Below the pieces are notes generated by a model. It ran no database searches. It had not been told where the DNA came from and saw only the letters and a program-made list of their open reading frames with translations. Both the position numbers and the translations under genes were made by a program. This document shows, piece after piece, positions 7,959 to 17,175 of a stretch of DNA of 64,000 bases. How positions within the stretch are numbered: position 1 is the stretch's first letter; every line of letters starts with the position of its first letter. Source of the stretch: Acidimicrobiales bacterium (GTDB taxonomy: Bacteria > Actinomycetota > Acidimicrobiia > Acidimicrobiales > JAUJNH01); the NCBI GenBank assembly GCA_030448245.1, contig JAUJNH010000001.1, positions 412,171 through 476,170 of the forward strand. Reading direction: 5' to 3'.

Positions 7959-8198
7959 TCAAGCCGTTGGTCCCTGACCCTGAGCTGCGCTGCCGCTGCT
8001 TGCGCTTCCCGGACCTGAAGAGCGTGACCCGAGGTGCGTGCGGGTGCTCGTCGTCATCCCTGGGGCATGCTGCCGGAAGGTGCCATGCGGGTCTTGCCTC
8101 GTCGGGTCGGGCGTGCCGGCGACCTCGTAGTGGTTGATCAGCCGCCACTCGCCATCCAGCCCGAGGTGTCCGTCGTCGTCGACCCGTGGCGCGCTCAT
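7959..8198 (-). CDS. Small ORF downstream of the sigma factor, function unknown
   Basis: An ATG at 8196-8198, with GAGG just upstream, opens a 79-residue frame 46 bp downstream of the ECF sigma gene on the same strand. The first ~28 residues (with HLGLDGEWRLINHYE) look like ordinary protein; the rest is Ser/Gly/Thr-rich and may follow a frameshift. A degenerate echo of its start occurs downstream of the sigma-factor fragment at 5190. Position would suit a sigma-factor partner, but nothing in the sequence proves it. Confidence 0.3.
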   Translation of the reverse strand: MSAPRVDDDGHLGLDGEWRLINHYEVAGTPDPTRQDPHGTFRQHAPGMTTSTRTHLGSRSSGPGSASSGSAAQGQGPTA

Positions 8199-8244
8199 GA
8201 CCTCGACCTTGGAACAGGCGAGCTGCGGGCGACCCCTGTGGCTG

Positions 8245-8835
8245 TCACACGGTGAGCAAGGGGCGGAGGCGCTGGAGACCGCTTCTGATCCTGGACTTGA
8301 TCGTCCCCTCGGGCGCCCCGAGCCACTGCGCCGTCGCCCGGTAGCTGCGGTGCTCGTAGAACGCGGAGACGATCGCCTCCCGCTCGTTGACCGGCAGGGT
8401 TGCCAACGCGCTCCGCACCCGTGTCGCCACCTCGTCGCCCAACAGGCGATCCTCCACCTTCGCCGGCGTCGGCGAGGTCTCTGCGTCGACCCTCTGCTCT
8501 CGGGCCAGCCGGGCGGTCTCGCGTCGCACCACATCGACCGCCTTGTGATGGGCGAGGACCAGCAGGTACGAGCGCAGCGAACCTCGGTTCGGGTCGAACT
8601 TCTCCGGATCGCTCCACAAGGCGACGAAGACATCCTGGGTCACATCGTTGGCGTGATCAGCCCCGCAGACCCGTCGAGCGACGGCGGTGACCGCCGCACG
8701 GTTGTCCCGGTAGGCGTCGGCCAACCTTGCCGGCACCGAGAAGTCGAACGCGTCTCTCCCGTCGCCCGCGGCCCGAACGGAAGTCTCCTCACGCCCTTGG
8801 ATGCTCCGGCAGCCGCTCGGCATCACGGGAACCAT
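8245..8835 (-). CDS. ECF-type RNA polymerase sigma factor
   Basis: The 196-residue protein has sigma region 2 at about residues 30-100 (VTQDVFVALW, GSLRSYLLVLAHHKAVD) and region 4 at about 130-190 (LPVNEREAIVSAFY, PEGTIKSRIRSGLQ). It would direct RNA polymerase to an alternative promoter class. The start is uncertain: ATG at 8835 or 8823; the open frame extends to 9018 but that extension is low-complexity. No anti-sigma gene with a membrane segment is adjacent, but the transposon also encodes RsbW-like and RsbU-like proteins. A dead copy of its 3' part is at 5190-5345. Confidence 0.85.
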   Translation of the reverse strand: MVPVMPSGCRSIQGREETSVRAAGDGRDAFDFSVPARLADAYRDNRAAVTAVARRVCGADHANDVTQDVFVALWSDPEKFDPNRGSLRSYLLVLAHHKAVDVVRRETARLAREQRVDAETSPTPAKVEDRLLGDEVATRVRSALATLPVNEREAIVSAFYEHRSYRATAQWLGAPEGTIKSRIRSGLQRLRPLLTV

Positions 8836-9031
8836 CTGGCCGAGAAGGACAGCGGGGGAAGAGACACGACGTCCTAGCCCTTCAGAAACGGCACCGGGCG
8901 ACCGGCCCACCGAAACCCTCGCTGTAGAAGGCAACCGCAAGGTACCCCAGGCCGGTCCCGGCGGTAACCCCACCCGCCTGAGACGCCGCAGAGCGTTCAC
9001 AATCGCCGGCCCAACCACAACGACGAAAGGA

Positions 9032-9610
9032 CTACCGGTCGGGCCAGCCGATCCGGCTCAGCACCTTCTCGGGCTCCGCCGCTGCCGCAGCCGCCGTCAG
9101 GAGCGGCTGCGGCTCCGACCCCCGGCCTCGAGGTTCGTCGCGCACGATGTGGCCGCCTCGCAGCGTCCCGGCGACGATCACCATCCCGGCGGCCACGAGG
9201 ATGACGTCCTTGAGCACGTACTGGCCCTCGAGCGTCGGGGCGTGATACGGACCGCTGAACAGCCGCCGCGGCAACAGCACCAGCGGTGCGAGCACACCGA
9301 GGAGCTGAACGGCGAGCAGCCAGAGCGCAACGCGCATCAGCCGGCCGGCCAGCAGGCAGACCCCGATGAAACACTCCAAGAAGGCGATCCCAATGAACCC
9401 AAGCCGCCATGGGATGAGCCCGAACGTCAGCAGGTCGACCGTCTTGGTCGCCAGGCCCTCAGCGGGGCTGACGCCGGGGAAGAACTTGAGGACGCCGAAC
9501 CCGAGGAGCACCGCTCCCACCGAGATGCGCAACGCGTCGATGCTGTAGCGCACCAACACGCCGTGGACCTTCTTCTCGACGGCGCAGTACACGCCTGTCA
9601 ACTGACCCAT
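9032..9610 (-). CDS. DoxX-like four-helix membrane protein
   Basis: The 192-residue protein has four predicted membrane segments (about residues 25-45, 68-88, 93-112 and 130-150) with the small helical bundle and GFGVLKFFPG motif of the DoxX/DoxD-like superfamily. Members associate with redox or sulfur metabolism and stress; the function here is not known. The ATG at 9610 was chosen because a strong ribosome site GGAGGAGG lies six bases upstream. It lies upstream of the ECF sigma gene in the same direction with a ~200 bp gap, so it may or may not be in the same transcript. Confidence 0.7.
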   Translation of the reverse strand: MGQLTGVYCAVEKKVHGVLVRYSIDALRISVGAVLLGFGVLKFFPGVSPAEGLATKTVDLLTFGLIPWRLGFIGIAFLECFIGVCLLAGRLMRVALWLLAVQLLGVLAPLVLLPRRLFSGPYHAPTLEGQYVLKDVILVAAGMVIVAGTLRGGHIVRDEPRGRGSEPQPLLTAAAAAAEPEKVLSRIGWPDR

Positions 9611-10238
9611 CAACCCTCCTCCAATGCGGCCGGCCACCCTTCGGTTCGATCCCGCTGCCTGGCGGATGTCTCGCAGGGCGGCTCCCGCTTGAGGCTCGAC
9701 GCTAGGCGGCTGAGCAGCGCGTCGAATGTTGTGGCCCGAAGAACACTGGGCGGGTTCAGCCGGTCCTCGAACACCCTGGGGAGGGCGAGGGTTCCAGGTG
9801 CGCGGTGACGGCGGCTACGGGCCAAACCGACTTGAGCCACTTCGGCCCGGGCGTGGGACAGGTCGGCCAGAAACCCGCTGCCCTGCTGCGAGATGGTCGA
9901 CATCGTCGAGCTGGAGCGGCCTGGACTCAAGCGAGTCGCTGTGGAGGTCGGCCATGAGGTACGCCGGTTGGCCACGGCGATGACGATGCGCCAGTCGAGG
10001 CCCCCCGTCTAACACGGCGACGGCGTCGGCATGCGGTAGGTGCATCACGGCGACGACCGGGCGTGCAACCCGGGGGTCTTGGAGAGGATCGGGAATACCT
10101 CGCGCGACCGAGCTTGACCGAGTCCGACTGCCCTAAGACGGTCGAGATCGACGGAGTCGAGTTGCAGATCAAACGCCCCCGGCATGAGCTACGTGCCCGC
10201 CTACGGAGGACCGGAGGCGGGCACGCTGCCGCTCGGGA
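9611..10238. other. Region without a recognisable intact gene
   Basis: These 628 bp carry only overlapping low-quality frames on the minus strand. Short stretches such as LPHADAVAVLDGG and VFEDRLNPPSVL look protein-like but lie in different frames, so this may be an eroded gene. I cannot name the family. Confidence 0.35.
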
Positions 10239-10496
10239 TCAGTTCTTGGACTTGAGGGCCATGCCCAGGAGCGTGCCGACGATCAGGCTGACGCTCCCTA
10301 CCACCATCACGACCCAGGTGCTGGCGGTAGCTGCCGCCTGCGCGGCTTGCAGGCCCGCCGTGGTGGCTGCGTTGGTTGTCTCCATGCCAGCAGTCGTCGC
10401 AGCCTGGGTGGCCTGCGCTCCGGCCGCGCTGGCAACCTGGGTGGCCTGAGCCGTCTCGAGGGCGTGGATGCGCTCGTTCAGATCATCGTTCTCCAT
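10239..10496 (-). CDS. Small single-pass membrane protein with alanine/threonine-rich helix
   Basis: The 85-residue protein begins with an acidic stretch (MENDDLNERIHALE). A long Ala/Thr/Gln-rich segment with an approximate 7-8 residue period follows (ATQAATTAGMET), and a C-terminal membrane helix at about 60-81 ends in KSKN. The ATG at 10496 has GGAG nine bases upstream. The layout suggests a coiled-coil or oligomeric cytoplasmic region anchored in the membrane. No family is recognised. It is probably co-oriented with the secreted small protein at 10581. Confidence 0.55.
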   Translation of the reverse strand: MENDDLNERIHALETAQATQVASAAGAQATQAATTAGMETTNAATTAGLQAAQAAATASTWVVMVVGSVSLIVGTLLGMALKSKN

Positions 10497-10580
10497 CTTC
10501 ACTTCTCCGTTCGTTGGTGGCACTCGAAGCCCGCCTTCGAGGAGGCGGACTTCCAGGTCGAGGGGATCCCTGCCGAAGGT

Positions 10581-10829
10581 CTAGCGGTTGACGCTGGTGG
10601 CGCCGCGGGCGTCGTTCCGGTGGTCGTCCTTCTTCCGGGCCAGGCCAGCCAGACCGGCCAAGCCGAGGAGGCCTAGGAGGCCCAGCTTGCCGCTGTTGTC
10701 TTTCTTGGTCTCGGTCGTGGTCGTCGTGGGCGTGGTGGGCCTAGTGGTGGCCGTCTGGGCGGAAGCGGCGGTGGCGCCGCCGGTGACGAGCATCAGGCCG
10801 AGCGCGCTCGAAGCGATGAACTTGTTCAT
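10581..10829 (-). CDS. Small exported protein with Thr-rich linker and glycine-zipper tail
   Basis: The 82-residue protein has an N-terminal signal peptide (about 1-24, ending AASAQ), a Thr/Pro-rich linker, and a C-terminal hydrophobic block LGLLGLLGLAGLAGL followed by a basic ARKKDDHR. This resembles the short WGxxG/LGLLGL-type C-terminal anchors found in bacterial envelope proteins, without the Trp. A good ribosome site (AGGAGAACC) precedes the ATG at 10829. Its function is unknown. It sits 84 bp upstream of the membrane protein at 10239-10496. Confidence 0.6.
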   Translation of the reverse strand: MNKFIASSALGLMLVTGGATAASAQTATTRPTTPTTTTTETKKDNSGKLGLLGLLGLAGLAGLARKKDDHRNDARGATSVNR

Positions 10830-10964
10830 TGTCCTTGGTTCTCCTCTGGAACAGTCCGCAGCCAGCCGAGGGCGGGACAGCGACGAATCGCAACTGATCG
10901 TTTCAGCCGCACAGCCTCTACCCTTTTCGGGTCGCCCAAACCGCGGTTTCAGACGCTTCGATCT

Positions 10965-11280
10965 CTAGTGCCGGAGGAGCCCGTCGGCCGCCGCCTCGAC
11001 GCCGGCAACCTCGGGAAGGACGGCCAGCCCGAGGGCGGGCTCTCGTAAGGGACGTGCCAGTCCAGGCCCCCACGCGGTTGACCAGGGCCGTCGAGGTCGG
11101 CGAAGCAGTGCTGGCCCCCCAAGCGGCAACCTCGGCGCCGAAGCCCGACGTGAGAACGTCCTCGTGGACCACCAGGAGCCGGCCGGGTGCGGGCCACGCT
11201 CCCCGCCAACCCTTCGCTGTCCCATAGGGCGAGCGCAGATCGAGCGCCTCGACGTTGCCGGTGCCGGCGGCGGCGAGGCT
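10965..11280 (-). pseudogene. Remnant of a 2-oxoacid dehydrogenase E1 beta subunit (C-terminal part)
   Basis: Three minus-strand frames together spell the C-terminal domain of an alpha-keto acid dehydrogenase E1 beta subunit: NVEALDLRS, then GSVARTR, RLLVVHEDVLTSGFGAEVAAW, QHCFADLDG, GLDWHVPYE and ALGLAVLPEV. At least four frame changes are needed, and the N-terminal domain is missing. This metabolic gene is unrelated to the signalling cargo, so it is probably a passenger fragment picked up and eroded in the transposon. Confidence 0.7.
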
Positions 11281-11841
11281 TGGGCCGGCCAGCGGGCGTT
11301 CTAGCAGCGGGCCAGACCGAACCGCCGCTCAGGCCGAACGTCGTGCCGAACCCCTTCCTGTGCCATCTTCGCCCACGTCAACGAGGTGCTCGTGCGCCAG
11401 GCCGCCTTCGCCTACGAGCCTCGCTTGTGCACCGCCGTAGACGAGTCGATGAATGCACAACGACGGCGTCGTAGTGAAGTTCGGACTCGGCGGTCAACCG
11501 TCCCGGTCGTTCGCCGGGCCCGCGACGCCGTCGAGCATGTCGGCGTGTCAGGCTCCCTCCTCCATGTGCCCGCCAGGTCCGCTGCCACCGGCCGGCTCTA
11601 TGTTCGGCGACGACGGCTTGGCGGCAGCCGTCGCGGGGGCGCCGTCGGCCGATGGCCGGGTAGCGAAGCGTCGCCGCATCTGCCGGGGGCATGAGCACCG
11701 GACGATGAGCGGCGTTGTCGAGGTCCGCGAGTTCGCATCGGCCGTGACCCCGGAGGGCCACGAGGCGCGCGCACCGGCGCGGCCGGTTCGGCTGATCGGC
11801 GTCGTGCCCGTGGGGCGTGTGGTTGCCGGTCTGCCTAGGGC
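11281..11841. other. Region without a recognisable gene
   Basis: These 561 bp lie upstream of the phosphatase gene. No frame on either strand shows convincing conservation, and I see no repeat or terminator. The promoter of the downstream phosphatase gene is expected near its end. Confidence 0.35.
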
Positions 11842-13137
11842 ATGGTCATGACCGCCGCAGACAACGGCCAGCTCGACTTCCGGAGCCTCCTCGCGGCCGT
11901 CGAGGCGGCCCCGCCGGTCGAGGCCGTCGACGTCCTCGCGGTCGAGCTCGCACGGCTGCTCGACGCGACCAAAGTCAGCCTCCTCATCGCCAACCTCTCG
12001 GGTACGGCGGCAGTCCGGATGTCGCACGCCACGGCCAGCCAGGGTGGCTTGACCGACGGGGCCAACGAACGGGCGGAGTCCCTGACCCTGGATGACTCCG
12101 TGCACCATCGAGTCCTGAGGACTCAGGAGCAGCATGTCGAGCCGCACGGCGGCGGCTGGCGGGTCCTTGTTCCGATCACCGAGCGCGGCGACGCGATGGG
12201 CCTGCTCGAGGTCACGGTCCAGCAGAGCCCTAGTGCCGACACGCTCGAGCACCTGCGGTCAGCTGCCCACGCCCTCGCCTACACCCTGATCGCCTCGCGC
12301 CGGCACACCGATCTCTTCGAGTGGGCCCAGCGCGATGTCCCGTTCTCGCTCGCAGCCGAGATCCAGCGACGTCTGCTCCCCAGCTCCTACACCGTCGAAG
12401 GCGGCCCATTCACCCTCGCCGGCTGGCTGGAGCCGGCTGCGAGCGTCGGCGGAGACACCTTCGACTACAGCGTCGGCCGCGAGTACCTGTACGCATCGGT
12501 CACCGACGCCATGGGCCACTCCACGCAGGCGGCCCTGCTCGCCACCCTGGCTATCGGCAGCCTCCGCAACACGCGCCGGTCAGGGGCGTCCCCAGCCGAA
12601 CAGGCGGACGCCGCGAACGCCGCGCTGATGGCGAACGCCCCGCCCGGCCAGTTCGTCACCGGCCAGATCCTGCGGGTTCGCCTCGCCGACGGCGTCGTCG
12701 ACATCGTCAACGCCGGCCATCCGGCGCCGTTCCTCCTCCGAGGGGGCGCAACGGCAGTGCTCGAGATGACCCCAGATCTGCCACTCGGGGTCGGAGTCGA
12801 CCCCTACCGTGCCCAGCGCCTAGAGCTCGAAGCCGGCGATCGTCTCTTGCTCCTAACCGACGGGTTCCTCGAACGGAACGGCGATCTCGCCATCGGTGAC
12901 ATCCTCGAGCACTCCGCTGAGAGGCACCCCCGGGAGGTCGTCCGCGAGTTGGCCCGGAACCTGCTCGCCACAACCGGCGGCAACCTGCGCGACGACGCCG
13001 CCGTCCTCTGCATCGACTGGTTCGGGCCGCACGGTTTCCGCAGCGCCACCGGAGGCGCCAGCGTCGAACGCGCGCTACGAGCAACTGATCGTCGGTGCTC
13101 TTCGAGAAGGAGCGAGCCTTCCGCTAAACATCCTTAG
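11842..13137 (+). CDS. RsbU/SpoIIE-type PP2C phosphatase with N-terminal GAF-like domain
   Basis: The 431-residue protein has a GAF-like sensor at about residues 15-150 and a PPM-type phosphatase domain at about 170-395. The metal-binding and conserved motifs are present: GGDTFDY, DAMGHS, NAGHPAPF, LLTDGFLER and RDDAAVLC. Such enzymes dephosphorylate STAS proteins and release sigma factors from their anti-sigma partners. The last ~35 residues are Ser/Arg-rich, unlike the family, and the stop codon lies inside the recombination core site at 13119-13142. The natural 3' end was therefore probably lost at the cargo/transposition-module junction. ATG codons occur at 11842 and 11848. Confidence 0.85.
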   Translation: MVMTAADNGQLDFRSLLAAVEAAPPVEAVDVLAVELARLLDATKVSLLIANLSGTAAVRMSHATASQGGLTDGANERAESLTLDDSVHHRVLRTQEQHVEPHGGGWRVLVPITERGDAMGLLEVTVQQSPSADTLEHLRSAAHALAYTLIASRRHTDLFEWAQRDVPFSLAAEIQRRLLPSSYTVEGGPFTLAGWLEPAASVGGDTFDYSVGREYLYASVTDAMGHSTQAALLATLAIGSLRNTRRSGASPAEQADAANAALMANAPPGQFVTGQILRVRLADGVVDIVNAGHPAPFLLRGGATAVLEMTPDLPLGVGVDPYRAQRLELEAGDRLLLLTDGFLERNGDLAIGDILEHSAERHPREVVRELARNLLATTGGNLRDDAAVLCIDWFGPHGFRSATGGASVERALRATDRRCSSRRSEPSAKHP

Positions 13138-13214
13138 TGGAAGCACAACGGCGGTGGCCTTCCACTAACGTGGCCTCCGGCTGGGTCGTAGCCTGGCAAA
13201 TGCGGTTCCACTAA
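13119..13214 (+). other. Resolution/recombination site of the transposon (core plus two accessory half-sites)
   Basis: TTCCGCTAA (13119-13127), six bases ACATCC, then TTAGTGGAA (13134-13142) form an inverted pair of 9-bp arms around a 6-bp centre, the geometry of a tyrosine-recombinase core site. Two direct copies of TTCCACTAA follow at 13160-13168 and 13206-13214, just before the recombinase start at 13227. This core-plus-two-direct-repeats layout matches the known organisation of the Tn4430 TnpI site. The function is inferred from that layout. Confidence 0.7.
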
Positions 13215-13226
13215 CAGGGAGCGGCC

Positions 13227-14168
13227 ATGGCCTCGCGATCCAAGAAGGCGGCAGCGGGCGAGCGGCAGGGTGTGGATGCAGCTGCCGGGATTGCCGCCTA
13301 CGACAGCTGGCTGAGGCGACAACCATTGCCACCAGATCCCGTGATGCCTACCTGGCCCAGGTCCAGGGCTTTGTCAGCTGGCTCGCCGACTCTGAGCACG
13401 GGACCAGTGCGTTGGCATGTCCGCGACTGGGCGGTGTGGACTACAAGGGCCATGTGAAGACGACCAAGCGTTGGTCGCCCTCGTCGGTGAACCAGGCCTT
13501 GGCGGCGATCGACAACTTCTACCGTTCGCTGGGGTCCGGGCGACCAGAGGTTCCGCGCGAGGACTTGGCCCAGGTCGCTCCCCGGTCCTTGTAGGAGGAC
13601 GAGCAGCGGAGGTTCCTGCGGATCGTGGAGGCCACGCCGTCGGCCCGGGACCGGGCCATGGCCACGGTGCTGTTCTACGCCGGGTTGCGCCTGTCGGAGC
13701 TGGCCGCCCTGGACATGGCCGATGTGGCGGTCTCCGCCCGCCGCGGTCGGCTCACGGTGCGTTCGGGGAAAGGGCGACGCCTACCGGGAGGTGCCCCTCA
13801 ACAGCGCCTCCCGCCAGGCCCTGGACGACTGGTTCCACGCACGGGTTGACCAGCTGGCCGTGCTCGCCGAGGCTGGCGGCGCTGGTGACGGCGCGCCGCC
13901 GGCCTTGTGGCTGTCCCGCTAGGGCCGGCGCATGAGCAGCCGGGCCGTCGACCTGGTGGTCCGCCGGCTGGCCAAGGAGGCCAACCTGGAGCTGTCGGCC
14001 GACGTCCTTCGGCACACGTTCGTGACCAATCTGATCCGGTCGGGGGCCGACGTGGTCCTGGTGGCCGAGCTCGCCGGTCACCGCCGCCTGGACACCACCC
14101 GCCGTTACAGCCTGCCGTCCCAGGCCGACAAGGACGCGGCGGTCGAGTCAGTCCTGGTCGAGATCTGA
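13227..14168 (+). pseudogene. Tyrosine recombinase (TnpI/Xer-like), inactivated
   Basis: Reading across frames gives a ~310-residue recombinase: an N-terminal SAM-like domain (DAYLAQVQGFVSWL, SVNQALAAIDNFYRSLG) and a catalytic domain. The latter retains Arg (GLRLSELAAL), the HxxR-type box (LRHTFVTNLI), GHRRLDTT and the nucleophile Tyr (RRYSLPS). Lesions are frameshifts near 13322 and 13772 and amber stops at 13592-13594 and 13920-13922. In Tn4430-like elements this enzyme resolves cointegrates at the adjacent site. It lies between its putative site and tnpA, same direction, 12 bp from tnpA. Confidence 0.85.
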
Positions 14169-14180
14169 CGCACGGGCGGC

Positions 14181-17175
14181 GTGAACGTGGCCAACAAGGT
14201 CCTCTCCGATGACGAGCTGGAGCAGCTCTCCAGCTGGCCGGCCGAAGTGGCCCGCAGCGACTTGGTCGCCTACTTCACACTGTCGGTGGAGGATCGGCGC
14301 TGGGTCCGGTCCCACCGAGGCGCCGTAGAGCGGATCGGCCTCGCCGTGCAGCTGGGCGGCCTCGCGTTCTTGGGCTTCGTTCCCGACGATCTGACCGGCA
14401 CACCCGGCGAGGTCGTAGCCTGGGTGGCCGGCCAAGTCAGCGTCGCCGCAGCCACCTTCAACCGCTACGCCACCGGCGTCGACGGCCGCACCCGCCGCCG
14501 GCATCTCGCTGCTGTCGTTGAGCGGGCCGGGTGGCGGGTCTGCGGGCCGGGCGAGTGGAAGGTGCTCGGCGACTGGCTGACGGTCCGGGCCTTGGAACAC
14601 GACACGCCGTCGGTGCTGTTCCGCCAGGCGCTCAATCAGCTGCGGGCCGACCGGGTCGTGCGGCCCGGTCTGGACAGGCTCATGCGGGCGGTGGCGACGG
14701 CCCGGGTCACCGCCCAGGACGAGATCCGACGCCGGCTTGATCCAGAGCTGTCGGCACGACGCTGCGAGTAGCTCGATTCCTTGGTGGTCACCGACCCGGA
14801 CCTTGGCGTGGCCCGCCTGGTGTGGCTGAACGACGGGGCGACCTCGGCGTCGGCCGAGTGGGTCAAGGCCGAGGTGGCCAAGCTTGCCTACCTGGAGCAG
14901 CTCGGGGCGGACCGCCTCGACTTGAGCGTCATCCCACCCGAGCGGCTCCGCCAGCTGGCCACGTTGGCCCGCCGCTCCACGCCCAGGGCGCTGCGGCGGA
15001 TGGCGCCAGAGCGCCGCCACCCAATCCTTCTCGCCGCGTTGGCCGCCGCTCACACCGAGATCGTCGACGAGACGGTCCGCCTGTTCGACATGTTGCTGGC
15101 AGCACTGACGGTGCGGCCCGCGACGGGCTCGCCGAACGCCAAGCCGAATCGGTCCGTTCCGACGTGGGACGCCTGGACCTGCTCGACGACATTCTCGACG
15201 TCGTCCTCGACCCTGGGCTCGACGACACCGCCGTCGGTGCTGCTGTTCGCGGTCTCGGGACCGACCGGTTGGCCGGGGCGGCACGAGGCGCCGACGAGCG
15301 TCCTCCTCCTGACGGCGGCCATCTGGAGCTGATGGAGGCCCGCTTCGCCCACGTACGGTCCTTCGCCCCCCAAGTGCTCGGCGCCCTCACCTTCGCCGCC
15401 TCGGTTGCACCCAGCGATGTCCTCGACGCCGTCGTGCTCCTCAAGGCCATGAACGCCGAGGGGCGCCGTCATGTCCCTGCCGGCGCGCCGAACGGGTTCG
15501 TTCCGGCCCGCTGGCGCCCCTACCTTGACGCCGCCCGGGCCGCAGGCGACGAGAACAGGTTCAAGCACTACTGGGAGCTGTGTGCCCTGCTCGCCCTCCA
15601 AGGTGGGCTCCGCTCCGGTGAGATCTGGGTCCAAGGCTCCCGCCGCTACGCCAACCCGGCCACCTACCTCATCACCCCCGAAGCCTGGCCAGCCCAACGC
15701 GCCGAAGTGCTCGAGCTCACCGGCATGCCGCCCACCTTCGCCGAACGGTCCGCCGCCATCGACGGCGAGATGAGCCGCTACCTCGACGACCTCGAGGTAC
15801 TGCTCGGCGACCCAGACGGCCCGGTCCGCCTCGACACCGATGGCCACCTCCACCTCAGCCCGCTGACCGCCGAGGTTTCCGACCCAGCCATCCTGGCCGA
15901 GCGGAACGCCGTCGTGGCCCGCCTCCCTGTGGTCCCCTTGACCGAGCTGCTCATCGAGATCGACCGGGAAACGGGGTTCTCCGACCACCTGACCCACGCC
16001 GGCGGGGCCGCCCCTCGCCTGCCCGAGTTGGAGCACCGCCGCAACCTGTACGCCGCCGTCCTCTCATTGGCCTGCAACTTCGGGTCCACCCGCATGGCCG
16101 AGCTCACCGGGATCCCCGCCGACACCATCGACTGGACCATCCAGTGGTACCTCCGAGAGGACACCCTCCGGGCCGCCAACACCGCCATCCTGAACGCCCA
16201 CCACCGCCACCCGCTGACCGGCGCCTGGGGCGGCGGCACCCTGTCGTCATCCGACGGGCTGCGCATGCCCATGCGGGGCAAGTCGCTCACCGGCCGAGCC
16301 CTCTCCCGCTACTTCATCCACGAAGGCCTGACCAGCTACACCCACATCTCGGACCAGCACTCCACCTACGGCACTCAGATCATCGTCTCCACCGAACGCG
16401 ACGCCACCTTCAGCCTGGACGAGATCCTGGGCAACACCACCGAGCTGCCCATCGTTGAGCACACCACCGACAGCCACGGCCAGACCCTGGCCACCTTCGC
16501 CCTGTTCGACCTCGTCGGCCTCCGACTGTCGCCCCGCATCGCCAAGCTCACCGAGAAACAGCTCTGGCGGCCCCACCCCGCCGGCCACTACCAGCAGTGG
16601 CCCAAGCCGGCCCTCTCCTCAGCCACCACGCCCATCGACCTCATCGGCGAGCACTGGGACGACCTCGTCCGCATCGGCGGGTCACTCAAACAAGGCCACG
16701 TCTCCGCCGCCCTCCTCATCGCCAAGCTCCAAGCCGGGTCCCGGCAACACCCCCTGGCCAAAGCCCTGCTCGAGTACGGCAAGCTCCTCCGCACCCTCCA
16801 CGCCCTCCGCTGGTTCAACCGACGAAGCCTTCCGCCGACGGATCGGCCGCCAGCTCAACCTTGGCGAAGCCACCAACGACCTGCGCCGCTTCATCTTCTA
16901 CGCCAACCGGGGCGCCGTCCGCTACCCCCACCACGACGACCAGACCACCCAGGCCCTCTGCCACACCCTCACCGTCAACGCCTGCATCCTGTCCACCACC
17001 GGCTACCTCCAAGACGCCATCGACGCCCAACGAGCCGACGGCCACCCAATCAGCGACGAAGTCATCGCCGGCCTCAGCCCCGCCCGCTTCGAGGCCATCA
17101 ACCCCTACGGAACCATGGACCTTCGACATCGCCGCCGTCCTCAAACGCACCCGCCGACAACTCCGCCGCCCCTAA
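14181..17175 (+). pseudogene. tnpA: Tn3-family transposase, inactivated by a stop and frameshifts
   Basis: The stretch equals 998 codons, the usual length of Tn3 transposases. A GTG at 14181 opens the N-terminal DNA-binding region (DDELEQLSSWP). The DDE catalytic domain contains SSDGLRMP (first Asp), ISDQHSTYGTQ (second Asp) and ALLEYGKLLRT (Glu). Lesions are an amber codon at 14769-14771 and frame changes near 15117, 16830 and 17115. The final segment (TFDIAAVLKR) ends in a TAA inside the right inverted repeat. Unless the frame errors are sequencing artefacts, no active transposase is made. Confidence 0.9.

Noticed and set aside
13227-14168. Prophage integrase with flanking attachment sites
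   Set aside because: It sits between a transposon recombination site and a Tn3 transposase inside matching terminal repeats, and no phage genes or tRNA gene are nearby.
13592-14771. Three in-frame TAG codons in the recombinase and transposase genes, suggesting amber recoding
   Set aside because: The same genes also carry several frameshifts, and intact core genes use TAG as an ordinary stop (for example the RsbU-like gene). Decay explains all of it.
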